This document shows positions 16,692-25,857 of a stretch of 64,000 nucleotides of DNA, one piece after another. The stretch is from Sphingomonas kyeonggiensis (GTDB taxonomy: Bacteria > Pseudomonadota > Alphaproteobacteria > Sphingomonadales > Sphingomonadaceae). Position 1 is the stretch's first letter. Each line of letters begins with the position of its first letter. A model generated the notes under the pieces. It was not told the origin of the DNA. It made no database searches and saw only the letters and a program-made list of their open reading frames with translations. The position numbers were made by a program, and so were the translations under genes. The DNA lies in NCBI RefSeq assembly GCF_030812785.1, contig NZ_JAUSTJ010000003.1, forward strand, positions 310,001 to 374,000. Direction: 5' to 3'.

Positions 16692-17249
16692 TTAGCGCTT
16701 CGAGAACTGGAAGCTGCGGCGAGCCTTGGCGCGGCCGTACTTCTTACGCTCGACCGTACGGCTGTCGCGGGTCAGGAAGCCTGCGCGCTTGACCGGGGTG
16801 CGGAGCGCCGGCTCGTACTTGGTGAGCGCCTGGCTGATGCCATGCTTCACCGCGCCGGCCTGGCCCGAAAGGCCACCGCCCTTGACGGTGCAGATCACGT
16901 CATACTGACCTTCGCGCTCGGTGATGCCGAACACCTGGTTGATGACGAGGCGCAGCGTCGGACGCGCGAAATAGACTTCCTGGTCACGACCGTTGATCGT
17001 GATCTTGCCGGTGCCGGGCTTCAGCCAGACGCGGGCGACGGCGTCCTTGCGGCGGCCGGTCGCATAGGCGCGGCCGAACTTGTCGAGTTCCTGCGCGCGC
17101 AGCGGGGCGGTGCTGACCGGCTCATCGAGCTGGCCGGCGAGATACGCCTCGGCGCGGTCGTCGGACGAAGCCTGGGCCTGGGCGGCCACGGCCTGCTCAC
17201 CGGCGGCGATGGCGCCGAGATCGGAAAGGGACTGGCGGTTGTCGGACAT
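16692..17249 (-). CDS. rpsI: 30S ribosomal protein S9
   Basis: 185 residues. The conserved S9 body begins near residue 58 (GRAYATGRRKDAVARVWLKPG) and ends with the basic tail KKYGRAKARRSFQFSKR that reaches the P-site tRNA. The roughly 55-residue acidic N-terminal extension is longer than in enterobacteria and is typical of alphaproteobacterial S9. The ATG at 17249 shares one base with the rplM stop (TAATG), so the pair is translationally coupled. Confidence 0.97.
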   Translation of the reverse strand: MSDNRQSLSDLGAIAAGEQAVAAQAQASSDDRAEAYLAGQLDEPVSTAPLRAQELDKFGRAYATGRRKDAVARVWLKPGTGKITINGRDQEVYFARPTLRLVINQVFGITEREGQYDVICTVKGGGLSGQAGAVKHGISQALTKYEPALRTPVKRAGFLTRDSRTVERKKYGRAKARRSFQFSKR

Positions 17250-17728
17250 TATGCGCCCACCTTGTTCTTGCGGCTCATGCCGGCGATGTCGAGGACCTCG
17301 GGGTTCTGAGCTTCATGGGGATGCTCAGCACCGTTGTAGATGCGCAGGTTGCGCATCTGCTGGCGACCGAGCGGACCGCGCGGGATCATGCGCTCGACGG
17401 CCTTCTCCAGGACGCGCTCCGGGAAGCGGCCTTCGAGGACCTTGGCGGCGGTGATGCCCTTGATGCCGCCCGCATAGCCGGTGTGCTTGTAGTACACCTT
17501 CTGGGCCAGCTTCTTGCCGGTGAAACGGATCTTGTCCGCGTTGATCACGATGACATTGTCACCGCAGTCGACGTGCGGGGTGAAGCTCGTCTTGTGCTTG
17601 CCACGCAGCACATTGGCGATCACGACCGCGGCGCGGCCGACGATCAGACCGTCGGCATCGACGATATGCCACTTCTTCTCCACCTCGGCCGGCTTGGCCG
17701 ACTTGGTGGTCTTCATCAGCGCCTTCAT
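17249..17728 (-). CDS. rplM: 50S ribosomal protein L13
   Basis: 159 residues with L13 landmarks: KKWHIVDADGLIVGR near the start, HTGYAGGIKGITA in the middle and MIPRGPLGRQQMRNLRIY towards the end. Two starts are possible: ATG 17728, used here, and ATG 17716, which matches the usual L13 N-terminus better and has GAAGG just upstream. It heads the rplM-rpsI operon. A TTGACT box at about 17814-17819 on the minus strand may be its -35 element. Confidence 0.97.
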   Translation of the reverse strand: MKALMKTTKSAKPAEVEKKWHIVDADGLIVGRAAVVIANVLRGKHKTSFTPHVDCGDNVIVINADKIRFTGKKLAQKVYYKHTGYAGGIKGITAAKVLEGRFPERVLEKAVERMIPRGPLGRQQMRNLRIYNGAEHPHEAQNPEVLDIAGMSRKNKVGA

Positions 17729-17871
17729 GGGCGAGACCTTTCGAGTATGAAACGCAACGCGCCGCCGTTTCCGGCAGCGCGGTTGATGGCCCTCTGACGA
17801 TTCGGATTGGAAAAGTCAAGAAAAGCGCGGGTTTGCTGACGGGTATCTGGGTACCTAGTGGTGATTCCCTC

Positions 17872-18819
17872 TCAGCGGAGCCAGGTGAGGGCCAGCGTTT
17901 CGACCGGAACTTCCTTGCCGTCGATCTTCGCGGTGCGGTGGTTCTCGAAGCGGAGCGGCATGCCGCTGGCCAGGTCGATCAGCGTGGTCGAGGCCTCGCT
18001 GAGCAGCATTTCGGGCATCATCTGCTCGAGCTGCTGCTTGCGCGCGGCCTTGTCCGCAGGCGCGAACCGGTCGACGGCGCGGGCGAGCAGTTGCTTGAAC
18101 GAGTCCGGATCATATTCGGTGCGCGAGGTGAGCGTGGCGGTGCGGCCAGGCTCGACGGCGCTGAGCGTCACGGTGACGTCCATCGCCACGCTACCGCCGA
18201 GCAGCGGCACCGGCTGTTCGATCGGCGAGCGGATCGCCTCGCCCGGCTCCATCGACAGGCCGCCCCCGCCGAAGAGCGGTTCGACGTTGCGCAGCAGCAT
18301 CGAGGGCGCGGTCTCGGCGGTCAGGCCGGCGAACATCGCCCGGACCTGCGGCAGGACCTTGTCGCGATCCGTGGCGGGGATCATGGCGGTGGCAGCCTCC
18401 ACCGCGGCCATCACGCGGGCCTGCGCCGCTGGCCAGTCATGGACGCGCAGCACATTGCCCTCGGCATCGAGCTCGAAGGCGATCGGCTCGCCGGTGAACG
18501 GAGCGATCATCGGCGCGACTGCCGGCGCGCGCATCTCGGGCGGCAGCGAGGTAGCATCCATCCGCCAATAGGCGAGGAACCCGTCGCCCGCCTTGGCGAA
18601 GCGGAGCTCCTCCACCCAGTTCGCCACGGCGGCGGGCCGGCCCGGGCGCGCGGCACGATCGCGGACGACGCGGTAGCGCAGCGGCGTCTCGAGCGGTGGG
18701 TTGAAGACGATGTCGATCGTCGCCGGCTCCGCCTTGCTGCTGGCCTGCGCCGCAGCGGGCATGGCCGGCGTGAGGCAGGCGAGCAGCGCGGCGGCTGCTC
18801 CGACGAGAATCGAGCGCAT
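17872..18819 (-). CDS. Exported protein of unknown function, paralogue of the next gene upstream
   Basis: 315 residues with a Sec signal (AMPAAA-Q, cleavage near residue 25). ATG 18819 is chosen for the upstream AAGGGGAA; the frame is open to 18849. The mature start, FNPPLETPLRYRVV, matches FSPPLDAPMRVVTERR of the upstream gene, and both continue with an RFxxxGxGxxA segment, so the two are tandem duplicates. It is predicted to be a periplasmic beta-rich protein; there is no recognised catalytic motif. Confidence 0.75.
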   Translation of the reverse strand: MRSILVGAAAALLACLTPAMPAAAQASSKAEPATIDIVFNPPLETPLRYRVVRDRAARPGRPAAVANWVEELRFAKAGDGFLAYWRMDATSLPPEMRAPAVAPMIAPFTGEPIAFELDAEGNVLRVHDWPAAQARVMAAVEAATAMIPATDRDKVLPQVRAMFAGLTAETAPSMLLRNVEPLFGGGGLSMEPGEAIRSPIEQPVPLLGGSVAMDVTVTLSAVEPGRTATLTSRTEYDPDSFKQLLARAVDRFAPADKAARKQQLEQMMPEMLLSEASTTLIDLASGMPLRFENHRTAKIDGKEVPVETLALTWLR

Positions 18820-18864
18820 GGATTTCCCCTTTGTCGCGGACACGGCCATGGGCCCGGCGGCAAG

Positions 18865-19631
18865 TCAATTCCCGCCGGCGAGAGGCTCGACCGTGAGAAG
18901 CGTGGTACTGACCTTTTCCAGCCCGCCCGCGTGGATGCGCAGGATCTTGCTGTTGCGGGTGATCAGCCCGGTACGGGAATCCATCTCGGTGACGCGCTCG
19001 AGTGTCACGCCTTCGCCGGTGGCATTGACGGTGCTGCGCATATACCCGCGCCCGGAAGCGTCGTGACCGTCCGCATGCCGTCGAGCGGCGCAGTGCCGCC
19101 ATGGGTCGAGCGGCCGGGCAGGCGGACCGCGGCGTTGCCGGGCGTCATCGCCTCGTCGGGGATCACCGCCAGCACCAGCGACGAGAGCATCGCGCGCTGG
19201 CGCTCGGCCGGCATCGCACGCAGCGGCGCGGCAATGCGTGCCGCGAGCTTCTCGCGCTCCAGTGGGGCGAGGGTACGGCGCGCGGCGGCACTCTCGGCGA
19301 CGCGCTGGCAGAACCGGTCCCACAGCGCAGGCATCTCGTCGATCGCGGTGACTGCGCCGGCACGATCGAGATGGAAGAGGATCGTCCGGCCGGCAAACGC
19401 GCCGAAGCCGGCTTCGTAGAGTGCACCGCTGGTATCGGCAGTGTCGCCGGCTGCGGTGCGGAGCGTCACTTCGGCGCGATAGCCTTCGCCCTCGCGCAGG
19501 AAGCGGAGCGCGCGCTCCATGCGATAGACGCGGGCATCGTCGCGGCGCTCGGTGACCACGCGCATCGGCGCGTCGAGCGGTGGGGAGAAGCCGGCCACGC
19601 TTGCCTGGAGGACAATCGCGGCGAGCAGCAT
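18865..19631 (-). pseudogene. Frameshifted exported protein, tandem paralogue
   Basis: Two reading frames make one protein. The first (start ATG 19631) encodes a short signal-like N-terminus and FSPPLDAPMRVV... down to about 19055, then drifts into an unlikely tail ending at 19005. The second frame, open from there to 18865, carries a sensible continuation (GRGYMRSTVNATGEGVTLE ... TTLLTVEPLAGGN). A single missing base near 19055-19072 would join them. There is no slippery heptamer, so a mutation or sequencing error is more likely than programmed shifting. The ATG overlaps the cutA stop (TGATG). Confidence 0.7.
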
Positions 19632-19945
19632 CAGCGCGTCTCGGCTTCCACCCAGGCGCCGACATCGGCACCGGCAGTGACGGTCCAGCTCTCGATCACC
19701 GGCAGGTCATAGGGATGGAGCGCGGCGATCCGCTCGCGCAGCCGGGTGGCGAGCATCGGCCGGGTCTTGAACAGCACCGGCACTTCCTCGGCGCGCTCCA
19801 GCTCGCCGTGCCAGAGATAGAGCGAGGTGCAGGGCGTGAGGATATTGGCGCAGGCGGCGAGCTTCTCGGCCAGCACCGTCTCGGCGACGCGCTCGGCATC
19901 CGCCCTTGTCGCGAAGGTCACGTAGAAGAGCGCCAACTCGCTCAA
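19631..19945 (-). CDS. cutA: Divalent-cation tolerance protein CutA
   Basis: 104 residues, the usual CutA1 size. Typical segments are LFYVTFATRADAERVAETVL at the start, KLAACANILTPCTSLYLW with the conserved Cys, and HPYDLPVI near the end. CutA forms stable trimers and is linked to copper tolerance and to signal-protein-like roles; its true activity is debated. The start is a TTG at 19945 whose bases overlap the ctaA stop (TTGA), so it is coupled to ctaA, a copper/heme oxidase-assembly gene. Confidence 0.92.
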   Translation of the reverse strand: MSELALFYVTFATRADAERVAETVLAEKLAACANILTPCTSLYLWHGELERAEEVPVLFKTRPMLATRLRERIAALHPYDLPVIESWTVTAGADVGAWVEAETR

Positions 19946-20970
19946 GCCCGGTTGCTGCCTGCGACATGCGCCCCCCGGACGGTGGCGATCACCACCAGCG
20001 CGCCGGTGAGCTGGTGGAGGGCGGCGAGCCAGATCGGCATGCCGGCCATCACCGTGGCGATGCCGAGCAGGATCTGGGTGCCGAAGGCGCTGTGGATCGC
20101 GATCGAGGCGCGGCGGTCTGTGGCGCGGACCTTGCGCGAAAGCACGACCAGCGCCGCCACCGTCACCCAGGCCCACCAGCGATGGATGAAATGGACCACT
20201 GCCGGATCGGAGAAGAGGATATGGCCGAGACTCTGCCCCGCCTGGCTGACGCCCGGGAAGAACTGGCCGTTCATCAGCGGCCATTGGTCGGTCACCAGTC
20301 CGGCGCGCAGCCCCGCGACCAGCGCACCGTAGAAGAGCTGGACGGCGAGGATGACGAGCACTGCAGTGGCGAGGCCGGTGAGGCGGGCCGGCCGCGCGCG
20401 GGAATTACGCCTGAGCGCCAGCAGGTCGAGCGCAGTCCAGACGATGCCGCCCAGCGTGAACAACGCGGTCATCAAATGCGCGGCGAGCCAGAAATGATCG
20501 ACCGCGGTGCTGGTCTTGTTGAGGCCCGACTTGACCATCCACCAGCCGAGCGCACCCTGCAGCCCGCCGAGCGCGAGCAGCGCGACCAGCCGCCAGCCAT
20601 AGCCTTTGGGGATCGCCCGGCGGATGGCGAACCAGATCAGCGGCAGGGCGAACGCAAGGCCGATCACCCGGCCGAGCAGCCGGTGGAGATATTCCCAGAA
20701 GAAGATGTTCTTGAACTCGGCGAGCGTCATGCCGCGGTTCAGCTGCTCATATTGGCCGATCTGCTGGTAGCGGACGAACTCGGCCTGCCATGCCGCTTCG
20801 GTGAGCGGCGGGATGGTGCCGGTGAACGGCTTCCACTCGGTGATCGAGAGGCCGGATTCGGTGAGGCGGGTGATGCCGCCGATCACCACCATCAGCACGA
20901 TCAGCGCCGCGACGGCGAACAGCCAATGGGCAAGGGCGCGGGGGCGAGCGGAGGCGGGAAGCGAAGTCAT
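19942..20970 (-). CDS. ctaA: Heme A synthase (COX15/CtaA)
   Basis: 342-residue membrane protein converting heme O to heme A for cytochrome c oxidase. Eight membrane helices are expected. The conserved His ligands appear in EYLHRLLGRVIG, HFWLAAHL, VHFIHRWWAW and LHQLTGALV. ITRLTESGLSITEWKP is the signature loop after helix 1. ATG 20970 is taken as start; the frame stays open upstream to 21087 but that extension looks non-coding. The following cutA overlaps it. Confidence 0.95.
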   Translation of the reverse strand: MTSLPASARPRALAHWLFAVAALIVLMVVIGGITRLTESGLSITEWKPFTGTIPPLTEAAWQAEFVRYQQIGQYEQLNRGMTLAEFKNIFFWEYLHRLLGRVIGLAFALPLIWFAIRRAIPKGYGWRLVALLALGGLQGALGWWMVKSGLNKTSTAVDHFWLAAHLMTALFTLGGIVWTALDLLALRRNSRARPARLTGLATAVLVILAVQLFYGALVAGLRAGLVTDQWPLMNGQFFPGVSQAGQSLGHILFSDPAVVHFIHRWWAWVTVAALVVLSRKVRATDRRASIAIHSAFGTQILLGIATVMAGMPIWLAALHQLTGALVVIATVRGAHVAGSNRA

Positions 20971-21197
20971 CTGCAGCACGGGCGGAGGTGTAGTTCCGAA
21001 GAGAGGCGATGGCGAGTCCTGCCCCGGTCCTACGCGCATGGCTTTGACCGGCGGCAAATCCCGCGTGCTGCGACAGATCGGAAACATATGTGCTATTGAT
21101 AAGATAATTTAGGGCGGTGTACCTTCTGCGGACGCTGCACCGGCAAGGGCCGGGCAGGACCCGGCGTAACTGGCCGGAGCAAAGAGAGGGGTACGCC

Positions 21198-22919
21198 ATG
21201 AAGCCTGCACATATCGGCCGTTTCCTGAGCCGCGCCTGCGGCGCCGCGATCGCGCTCGCCGCCACGGCGCTGCCGGTCCACACCGGTGCGCAGACCGCTG
21301 CGCCGAACCTGGTCAAGCCGCAGCCGACCCGGCCGAACGTGGTCGTCATCCTGCTCGACGATGTCGGCTTCTCAGACGTGGGCGCGTTCGGCAGCGAGGT
21401 GCCGACCCCCAATATCGACGCGCTGGCCAAGGGCGGGCTCTCCTTCACCCAGTTCTACAATAGTGCCCGATGCAGCCCGTCGCGCGCCTCGCTGCTCACC
21501 GGCACCTATCCGCACCAGGCGGGGCTCGGCCATCTCGAGGGCGTCGACGTGCCGGAATCGCAGGGACTGAAGAGCAAGCTGCTAGACCGGGTGGTCACGT
21601 TGGCGGAAGTGGCGAAGTCGGCCGGCTACTACACCGCGATGGCCGGCAAGTGGCATGTCGGGATCGGGCATGGGGTCGGGCCCTGGCAGCGCGGCTTCGA
21701 TCATTCGCTGACCACGCCTTACGGCGAGCTCTATTATCCGAACCAGCCGCAGCCGATCGCGCAGAACGTGTTCATCGACGGCGAGAAGGTGCCGGCCAAT
21801 TCGCCGCGGGTGGGCACGGGCGACTGGTATTCGTCGGACATGTTCGTCGACTGGCAGACCAGATTCTTCAAGCAGGCCGAGAGCGAGCACAAGCCCTTCT
21901 TCCTCTACATGCCCTTCACCGCGGCGCACTTCCCGCTGATGGCGCCGGCGGAGGACGTCGCGAAGTTCAAGGGCAAATATATGCGCGGCTGGGACGTGAT
22001 CCGGCGCGAGCGGTTCGAGAAGCAGAAGAAGCTGGGGATCATCGCCGCCGATGCCGAGCTGCCGCCGGCACTCGCCAACAGCTATGACTGGGACAAGCTG
22101 ACCGCCGAGGACAAGGACCGGTTCGACACGCTGATGGCGGTCTATGCCGCGGTGATCAGCCGGGTCGACCGGGCGATCGGCACGCTGGTAGAGCGGCTCC
22201 GGGCGTCGGGCGAACTCGACAACACGCTGATCCTGTTCATGTGCGACAATGGCGGGAACGGTGAGAGCGGCCCCGATGGCCGGCTGAACGGCAAGGGCGC
22301 GCCGGGCAGCGCCCAGTCGGTGGTGTGGACGGGCATGAACTGGGCGACGATGCAGAACACGCCCTTCCAGTATTTCAAGCACTTCACCGAGGAGGGCGGC
22401 ATCGCGACGCCGCTGATCGCCTATTGGCCCAAGGGCATCGCGGCGGAACAGCGTGGCGCGAAGGTGGCTGCGCCCGGCCATCTGATCGACGTGATGCCGA
22501 CCCTGGTCGAGCTGAGCGGCGCGACCTATCCCAAAACGTTCAACGGGCATGACATCGTGCCGATGCAGGGCCGCTCGATGGTCCCGGCCTTCACCGGCAA
22601 GCCGCTGACCCGCGACAAGCCGATCTTCTGGGAGCATGAGGGCAATCGCGCGGTGCGCGACGGCCAGTGGAAGCTGGTCGCCCGCTTCCAGCAGCCCTGG
22701 CAGCTGTTCGACATGGCGGAGGACCGCGCCGAGATGCACGACCTCGCCGCCGCCCAGCCCGAGCGGGCGAAGAAGATGGCGCAGCAATGGGATGCCTGGG
22801 CCGCGCGCAGCTATGTCGATCCGTGGCGCGAGGAATATGACCGCAACGGCAATGGCCAGCCCCGGCAGAACTGGGGCGGCTGGGAGAAGATCGCGCGACC
22901 CTATGCGTTGAAGCCATGA
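21198..22919 (+). CDS. Exported arylsulfatase (formylglycine sulfatase)
   Basis: 573 residues with a signal peptide of about 31 residues. The sulfatase core starts at NVVVILLDDVGFSD (metal Asp 54-55), and the formylglycine motif is CSPSR (C92 to R96) followed by ASLLTGTYPHQ. The histidines of GKWHVG and the later CDNGGN loop complete the metal/sulfate site. Activation needs a formylglycine-generating enzyme, not found in the window. AGAGAGGGG precedes ATG 21198. Its neighbour at 23001 is on the same strand, 81 bp downstream. Substrate (aryl or glycan sulfate) unknown. Confidence 0.92.
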   Translation: MKPAHIGRFLSRACGAAIALAATALPVHTGAQTAAPNLVKPQPTRPNVVVILLDDVGFSDVGAFGSEVPTPNIDALAKGGLSFTQFYNSARCSPSRASLLTGTYPHQAGLGHLEGVDVPESQGLKSKLLDRVVTLAEVAKSAGYYTAMAGKWHVGIGHGVGPWQRGFDHSLTTPYGELYYPNQPQPIAQNVFIDGEKVPANSPRVGTGDWYSSDMFVDWQTRFFKQAESEHKPFFLYMPFTAAHFPLMAPAEDVAKFKGKYMRGWDVIRRERFEKQKKLGIIAADAELPPALANSYDWDKLTAEDKDRFDTLMAVYAAVISRVDRAIGTLVERLRASGELDNTLILFMCDNGGNGESGPDGRLNGKGAPGSAQSVVWTGMNWATMQNTPFQYFKHFTEEGGIATPLIAYWPKGIAAEQRGAKVAAPGHLIDVMPTLVELSGATYPKTFNGHDIVPMQGRSMVPAFTGKPLTRDKPIFWEHEGNRAVRDGQWKLVARFQQPWQLFDMAEDRAEMHDLAAAQPERAKKMAQQWDAWAARSYVDPWREEYDRNGNGQPRQNWGGWEKIARPYALKP

Positions 22920-23000
22920 CGCTATTCCAATTTTAGCGATTCGCGCGCGCCGGGCTTGCGCGCATAGTCCGGCGAAACGGGTCGGCAAGGGGGATCGCAC

Positions 23001-24542
23001 ATGGGCAAGCGTCTGACGCGGCGGCAGGCAATCGGCGGGGCAGTGGTGGCGGGCAGCCTGGCGAGCTGGCCCGGCCTCGCCACCTTGGCGGGGGCATCGA
23101 CGACGCTGTTCCGCGAAGTGCTGCTGGTCGACGGGACGGGCAGGGCGCCGCGGCTCGCCAATGTGCTGGTGGCGGATGACCGGATCGTCGGGATCGAGCC
23201 GCCTTCCGCCACGGGCGACGCGGCGCGTGTCGTCGCCGGCGAGGGACGGGTGCTGGCGCCCGGCTTCATCGACATGCACAGCCATGGCGACCCGCTCGTG
23301 GACAGTTACGAGGCGTTCCTCGCCATGGGCGTCACCACGATCACGCTGGGGCAGGACGGTAGCGGGCCGCGGCTGGGCAAGGGGCTCGATCCACGTCCGT
23401 GGATGCAGGCGATCGACCGGGCGAAGATCGACGTCAACGTCGCGCTGCTCGCCAGCCATGGTACGCTGCGCCGCGCGGCTGGCGTGTCGGACTCGGTTCG
23501 CCGTGTCGATGCCGCCGGACTCGCGCGGATGGCGGCGCAGCTCGAGGCGGAGCTGAAGGCCGGCGCGTTCGGCCTGTCCTATGGCCTCGAATATGTGCCG
23601 GGCATCTATTCGGAGACCGCCGAGCTGACCAATCTCGGCAAGGTCGTCGCGCGCCATGGCGGCGTGGTGATGAGCCATATGCGCTCGGAGAATGACGAGG
23701 AGATCAAGGCCTCGATCGACGAGCTGATCGCCTCCTCGCTGCCGGCGCGGCCGCATATCTCGCACCTGAAGGTGGTGTTCGGGAAGGGCGAGGCGCGGGC
23801 GCGCCAGCTGCTCGCCTTCCTCGCCGAGAAGCGCCGCCAGGGGATCGACCTGACCGCCGACCAATATCCCTATGAGGCGGGCTATACCGGCATCGCGATC
23901 CTCTTCCCCAAATGGGCGCTGCCGCCGACCGATTATACCAGGGTGGTGGCCGAGCGCCGGCAGGAGCTGCGCGACTATCTCGTCCAGCGCATGACGCGGC
24001 GCGGTGGACCGGAAGCGCTGCTGATCGGCACCGCCCCCTATGCCGGCAAGACGCTGGCCCAGGCGGCGCAGGAGGCCGGGCTCCATTATGCGGACTTCCT
24101 GATCAAGATCGGCCCGCAGAGCGGATCGGGCGCGCATTTCACCCAGGACAAGGCACTGCAGGACGTGCTGCTCGTCGATCCCTTCGTTGCCTTCTCGACC
24201 GATGGCGGGCCGGGCATGCGCCACCCGCGCGCGACCGGCACCTATGCCAAGCTGATCGAGGAATATGTGGTGCAGGGCAGGAAGCTCAGCATCGAGGAGA
24301 TGGTGCGCAAGGGCACCGGCTTCCCCGCGCATATCCTGCGGCTGGGCGATCGCGGGGTGATCCGCCCGGGGATGAAGGCCGATCTGATCCTGTTCGATCC
24401 GAAGCGGGTGAAGGCGCGCTCGACCTATGTCGATCCCTTCGCCAAGGCCGAGGGGTTCGATTTGGTGATGCTTGGCGGCATGGTTGCCTATGAGGGCGGC
24501 GTGCGGGTGGCGAAGGCGGGGAAGCTGTTGCGGGCGCGGTAG
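23001..24542 (+). CDS. Tat-exported N-acyl-D-amino-acid deacylase-like amidohydrolase
   Basis: 513 residues. RLTRRQAIGG followed by a hydrophobic run is a twin-arginine signal. The amidohydrolase barrel shows the metal motif DMHSHGDP (HxH, about residues 90-96), later His residues in MSHMRSEND and ISHLKVVFGKG, and an Asp in FSTDGGPGMRHPRATG, the hallmark of the D-aminoacylase subgroup. Export is unusual for D-aminoacylases but occurs in related carboxypeptidase-like enzymes. It likely hydrolyses N-acyl-D-amino acids or D-peptides. Confidence 0.87.
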   Translation: MGKRLTRRQAIGGAVVAGSLASWPGLATLAGASTTLFREVLLVDGTGRAPRLANVLVADDRIVGIEPPSATGDAARVVAGEGRVLAPGFIDMHSHGDPLVDSYEAFLAMGVTTITLGQDGSGPRLGKGLDPRPWMQAIDRAKIDVNVALLASHGTLRRAAGVSDSVRRVDAAGLARMAAQLEAELKAGAFGLSYGLEYVPGIYSETAELTNLGKVVARHGGVVMSHMRSENDEEIKASIDELIASSLPARPHISHLKVVFGKGEARARQLLAFLAEKRRQGIDLTADQYPYEAGYTGIAILFPKWALPPTDYTRVVAERRQELRDYLVQRMTRRGGPEALLIGTAPYAGKTLAQAAQEAGLHYADFLIKIGPQSGSGAHFTQDKALQDVLLVDPFVAFSTDGGPGMRHPRATGTYAKLIEEYVVQGRKLSIEEMVRKGTGFPAHILRLGDRGVIRPGMKADLILFDPKRVKARSTYVDPFAKAEGFDLVMLGGMVAYEGGVRVAKAGKLLRAR

Positions 24543-24559
24543 AAGGACGACCGTCAGCC

Positions 24560-24665
24560 GTCATCCCCGCGAAAGCGGGGACCCATCTCGTGCGCTATCC
24601 CGAAATACCGCCGGAATGCTCTGCTGAATGTCCGGGAGATGGGTCCCCGCTTTCGCGGGGATGAC
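24560..24665. repeat. Dispersed palindromic intergenic repeat, copy C
   Basis: 106 bp whose ends, GTCATCCCCGCGAAAGCGGG and complement, extend through ACCCATCTC/GAGATGGGT into a 29-bp-plus stem. It lies between convergent genes. The whole unit is nearly identical to copy D at 34680 (same length, loop differing at a dozen or so sites). Confidence 0.88.
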
Positions 24666-24675
24666 GCGAAGGAGA

Positions 24676-25857
24676 TTATTTCTTCGCAGCCACCGCCTTG
24701 CACAGCCCGTCCGTCGCCAGCGCGATCCGCGATTCCGGCATGTCGCGGTTGGCCGGCGCATTCTCCACGCCGCGCGTCTCGGTGTTGAAGGTTAGCAGGC
24801 TGCCGATGTGCTGGTCTGGGCACAGGCTCAGATAGGAGCGGAAGCCGTTCTGGTCGCCGTTGTGGCCGATAATGCGGATGCCCTCGGTCTTGTCTAGGAA
24901 GAAGGACAGGCCGCTCCAGGTGGTGCTGGCCATCCGGCCCTGAGTGAAGTCCTCGCCCGCGCTGATCTGGGGTTGCCACATCTCTTCGAGCGAGCTGCGC
25001 TTGAGGACCAGATCGTTCTTCGGGTCGCCGAGCAGGAAGGCGACGTATTTCGCCATGTCCGGCAGCGGCGCGTTGAGGCCGCCGTTCGATACGGTCACTC
25101 CGGTATCGGCATCGAACGGCGCCGCCACCCGCTTGCCGTCGCGGATGTAGTAGCTGTGCGAGCGGTGCGGCAGGAGATAGGGCGGGGTGCGGTCGAAATA
25201 GCTCGCGGTCATGCCGAGCGGGCGCAGGATGTTCTTGTCGACATAGACTTCGAAATCCTCGCGCGACAGCCGCTCGATCACCTGGCCGAGATAGACGATG
25301 CCCGGGTTCGAATAGCTGAACCGGCTGCCGGGTTTGAACTTCACTTCGGTGTACGGAATCATCGCCTTGAGCTGCTCCCAGCCCGGCGGCTCAAAGGGCT
25401 GCCACTCCTTGTCGCGCCACGGCCAGGTGCCGTTCCGGAAGCCCGCGCTGTGGCTCATCAGCTGGCGGATGGTGATCGCGCTCGGATCGCCGAACGGATC
25501 GTGCACCCCGGCCAGCTCGGGCACATAGCGGATGATCGGGTCGTCGAGCTTGAGCAGCCCGCGGTCGCGCAGCTGCATGATGGCGATGCCGGTCATCGAC
25601 TTGGTGATCGACGCCCAGTGATAGATGGTCTGCGCATCCACCGGCACATGCGCATCGGCATCCTGCTCGCCGAGATGGTCCGCGACGACCGTGCGGCCGT
25701 CGCGGACCACATAGAAGCTGCTGCCGGCGATCCCGGCCTTCGCCACTTCGGCCCGGTGCAGCGCGCGGAAATCGGCGACCGCCTTGTCGAACCCGCGGTC
25801 CTGCGCCGCCGCCGGCGTGGCGGCCAGTGCCAGCAGGAGCAGCGCGGCGCGCCTCAT
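24676..25857 (-). CDS. Exported serine hydrolase (class C beta-lactamase/esterase family)
   Basis: 393 residues with signal peptide (ATPAAA-Q, near residue 18). The SxxK motif is SITK at 83-86, the Tyr motif YSN at 182-184, and HNGDQNG near residue 335 takes the place of the KTG triad. Family knowledge covers esterases, D-aminopeptidases and beta-lactam-degrading enzymes. The ATG overlaps the stop of the penicillin acylase gene (ATGA), so the two are co-translated and likely act on related amide or lactam substrates. Confidence 0.88.
   Translation of the reverse strand: MRRAALLLLALAATPAAAQDRGFDKAVADFRALHRAEVAKAGIAGSSFYVVRDGRTVVADHLGEQDADAHVPVDAQTIYHWASITKSMTGIAIMQLRDRGLLKLDDPIIRYVPELAGVHDPFGDPSAITIRQLMSHSAGFRNGTWPWRDKEWQPFEPPGWEQLKAMIPYTEVKFKPGSRFSYSNPGIVYLGQVIERLSREDFEVYVDKNILRPLGMTASYFDRTPPYLLPHRSHSYYIRDGKRVAAPFDADTGVTVSNGGLNAPLPDMAKYVAFLLGDPKNDLVLKRSSLEEMWQPQISAGEDFTQGRMASTTWSGLSFFLDKTEGIRIIGHNGDQNGFRSYLSLCPDQHIGSLLTFNTETRGVENAPANRDMPESRIALATDGLCKAVAAKK

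Noticed and set aside
19005..19080. Programmed -1 frameshift
   Set aside because: No slippery heptamer or downstream pseudoknot is evident; a simple indel is more economical.
21582..24332. Minus-strand open frame of 916 codons
   Set aside because: Antisense to the sulfatase and amidohydrolase, both of which have clear catalytic motifs.
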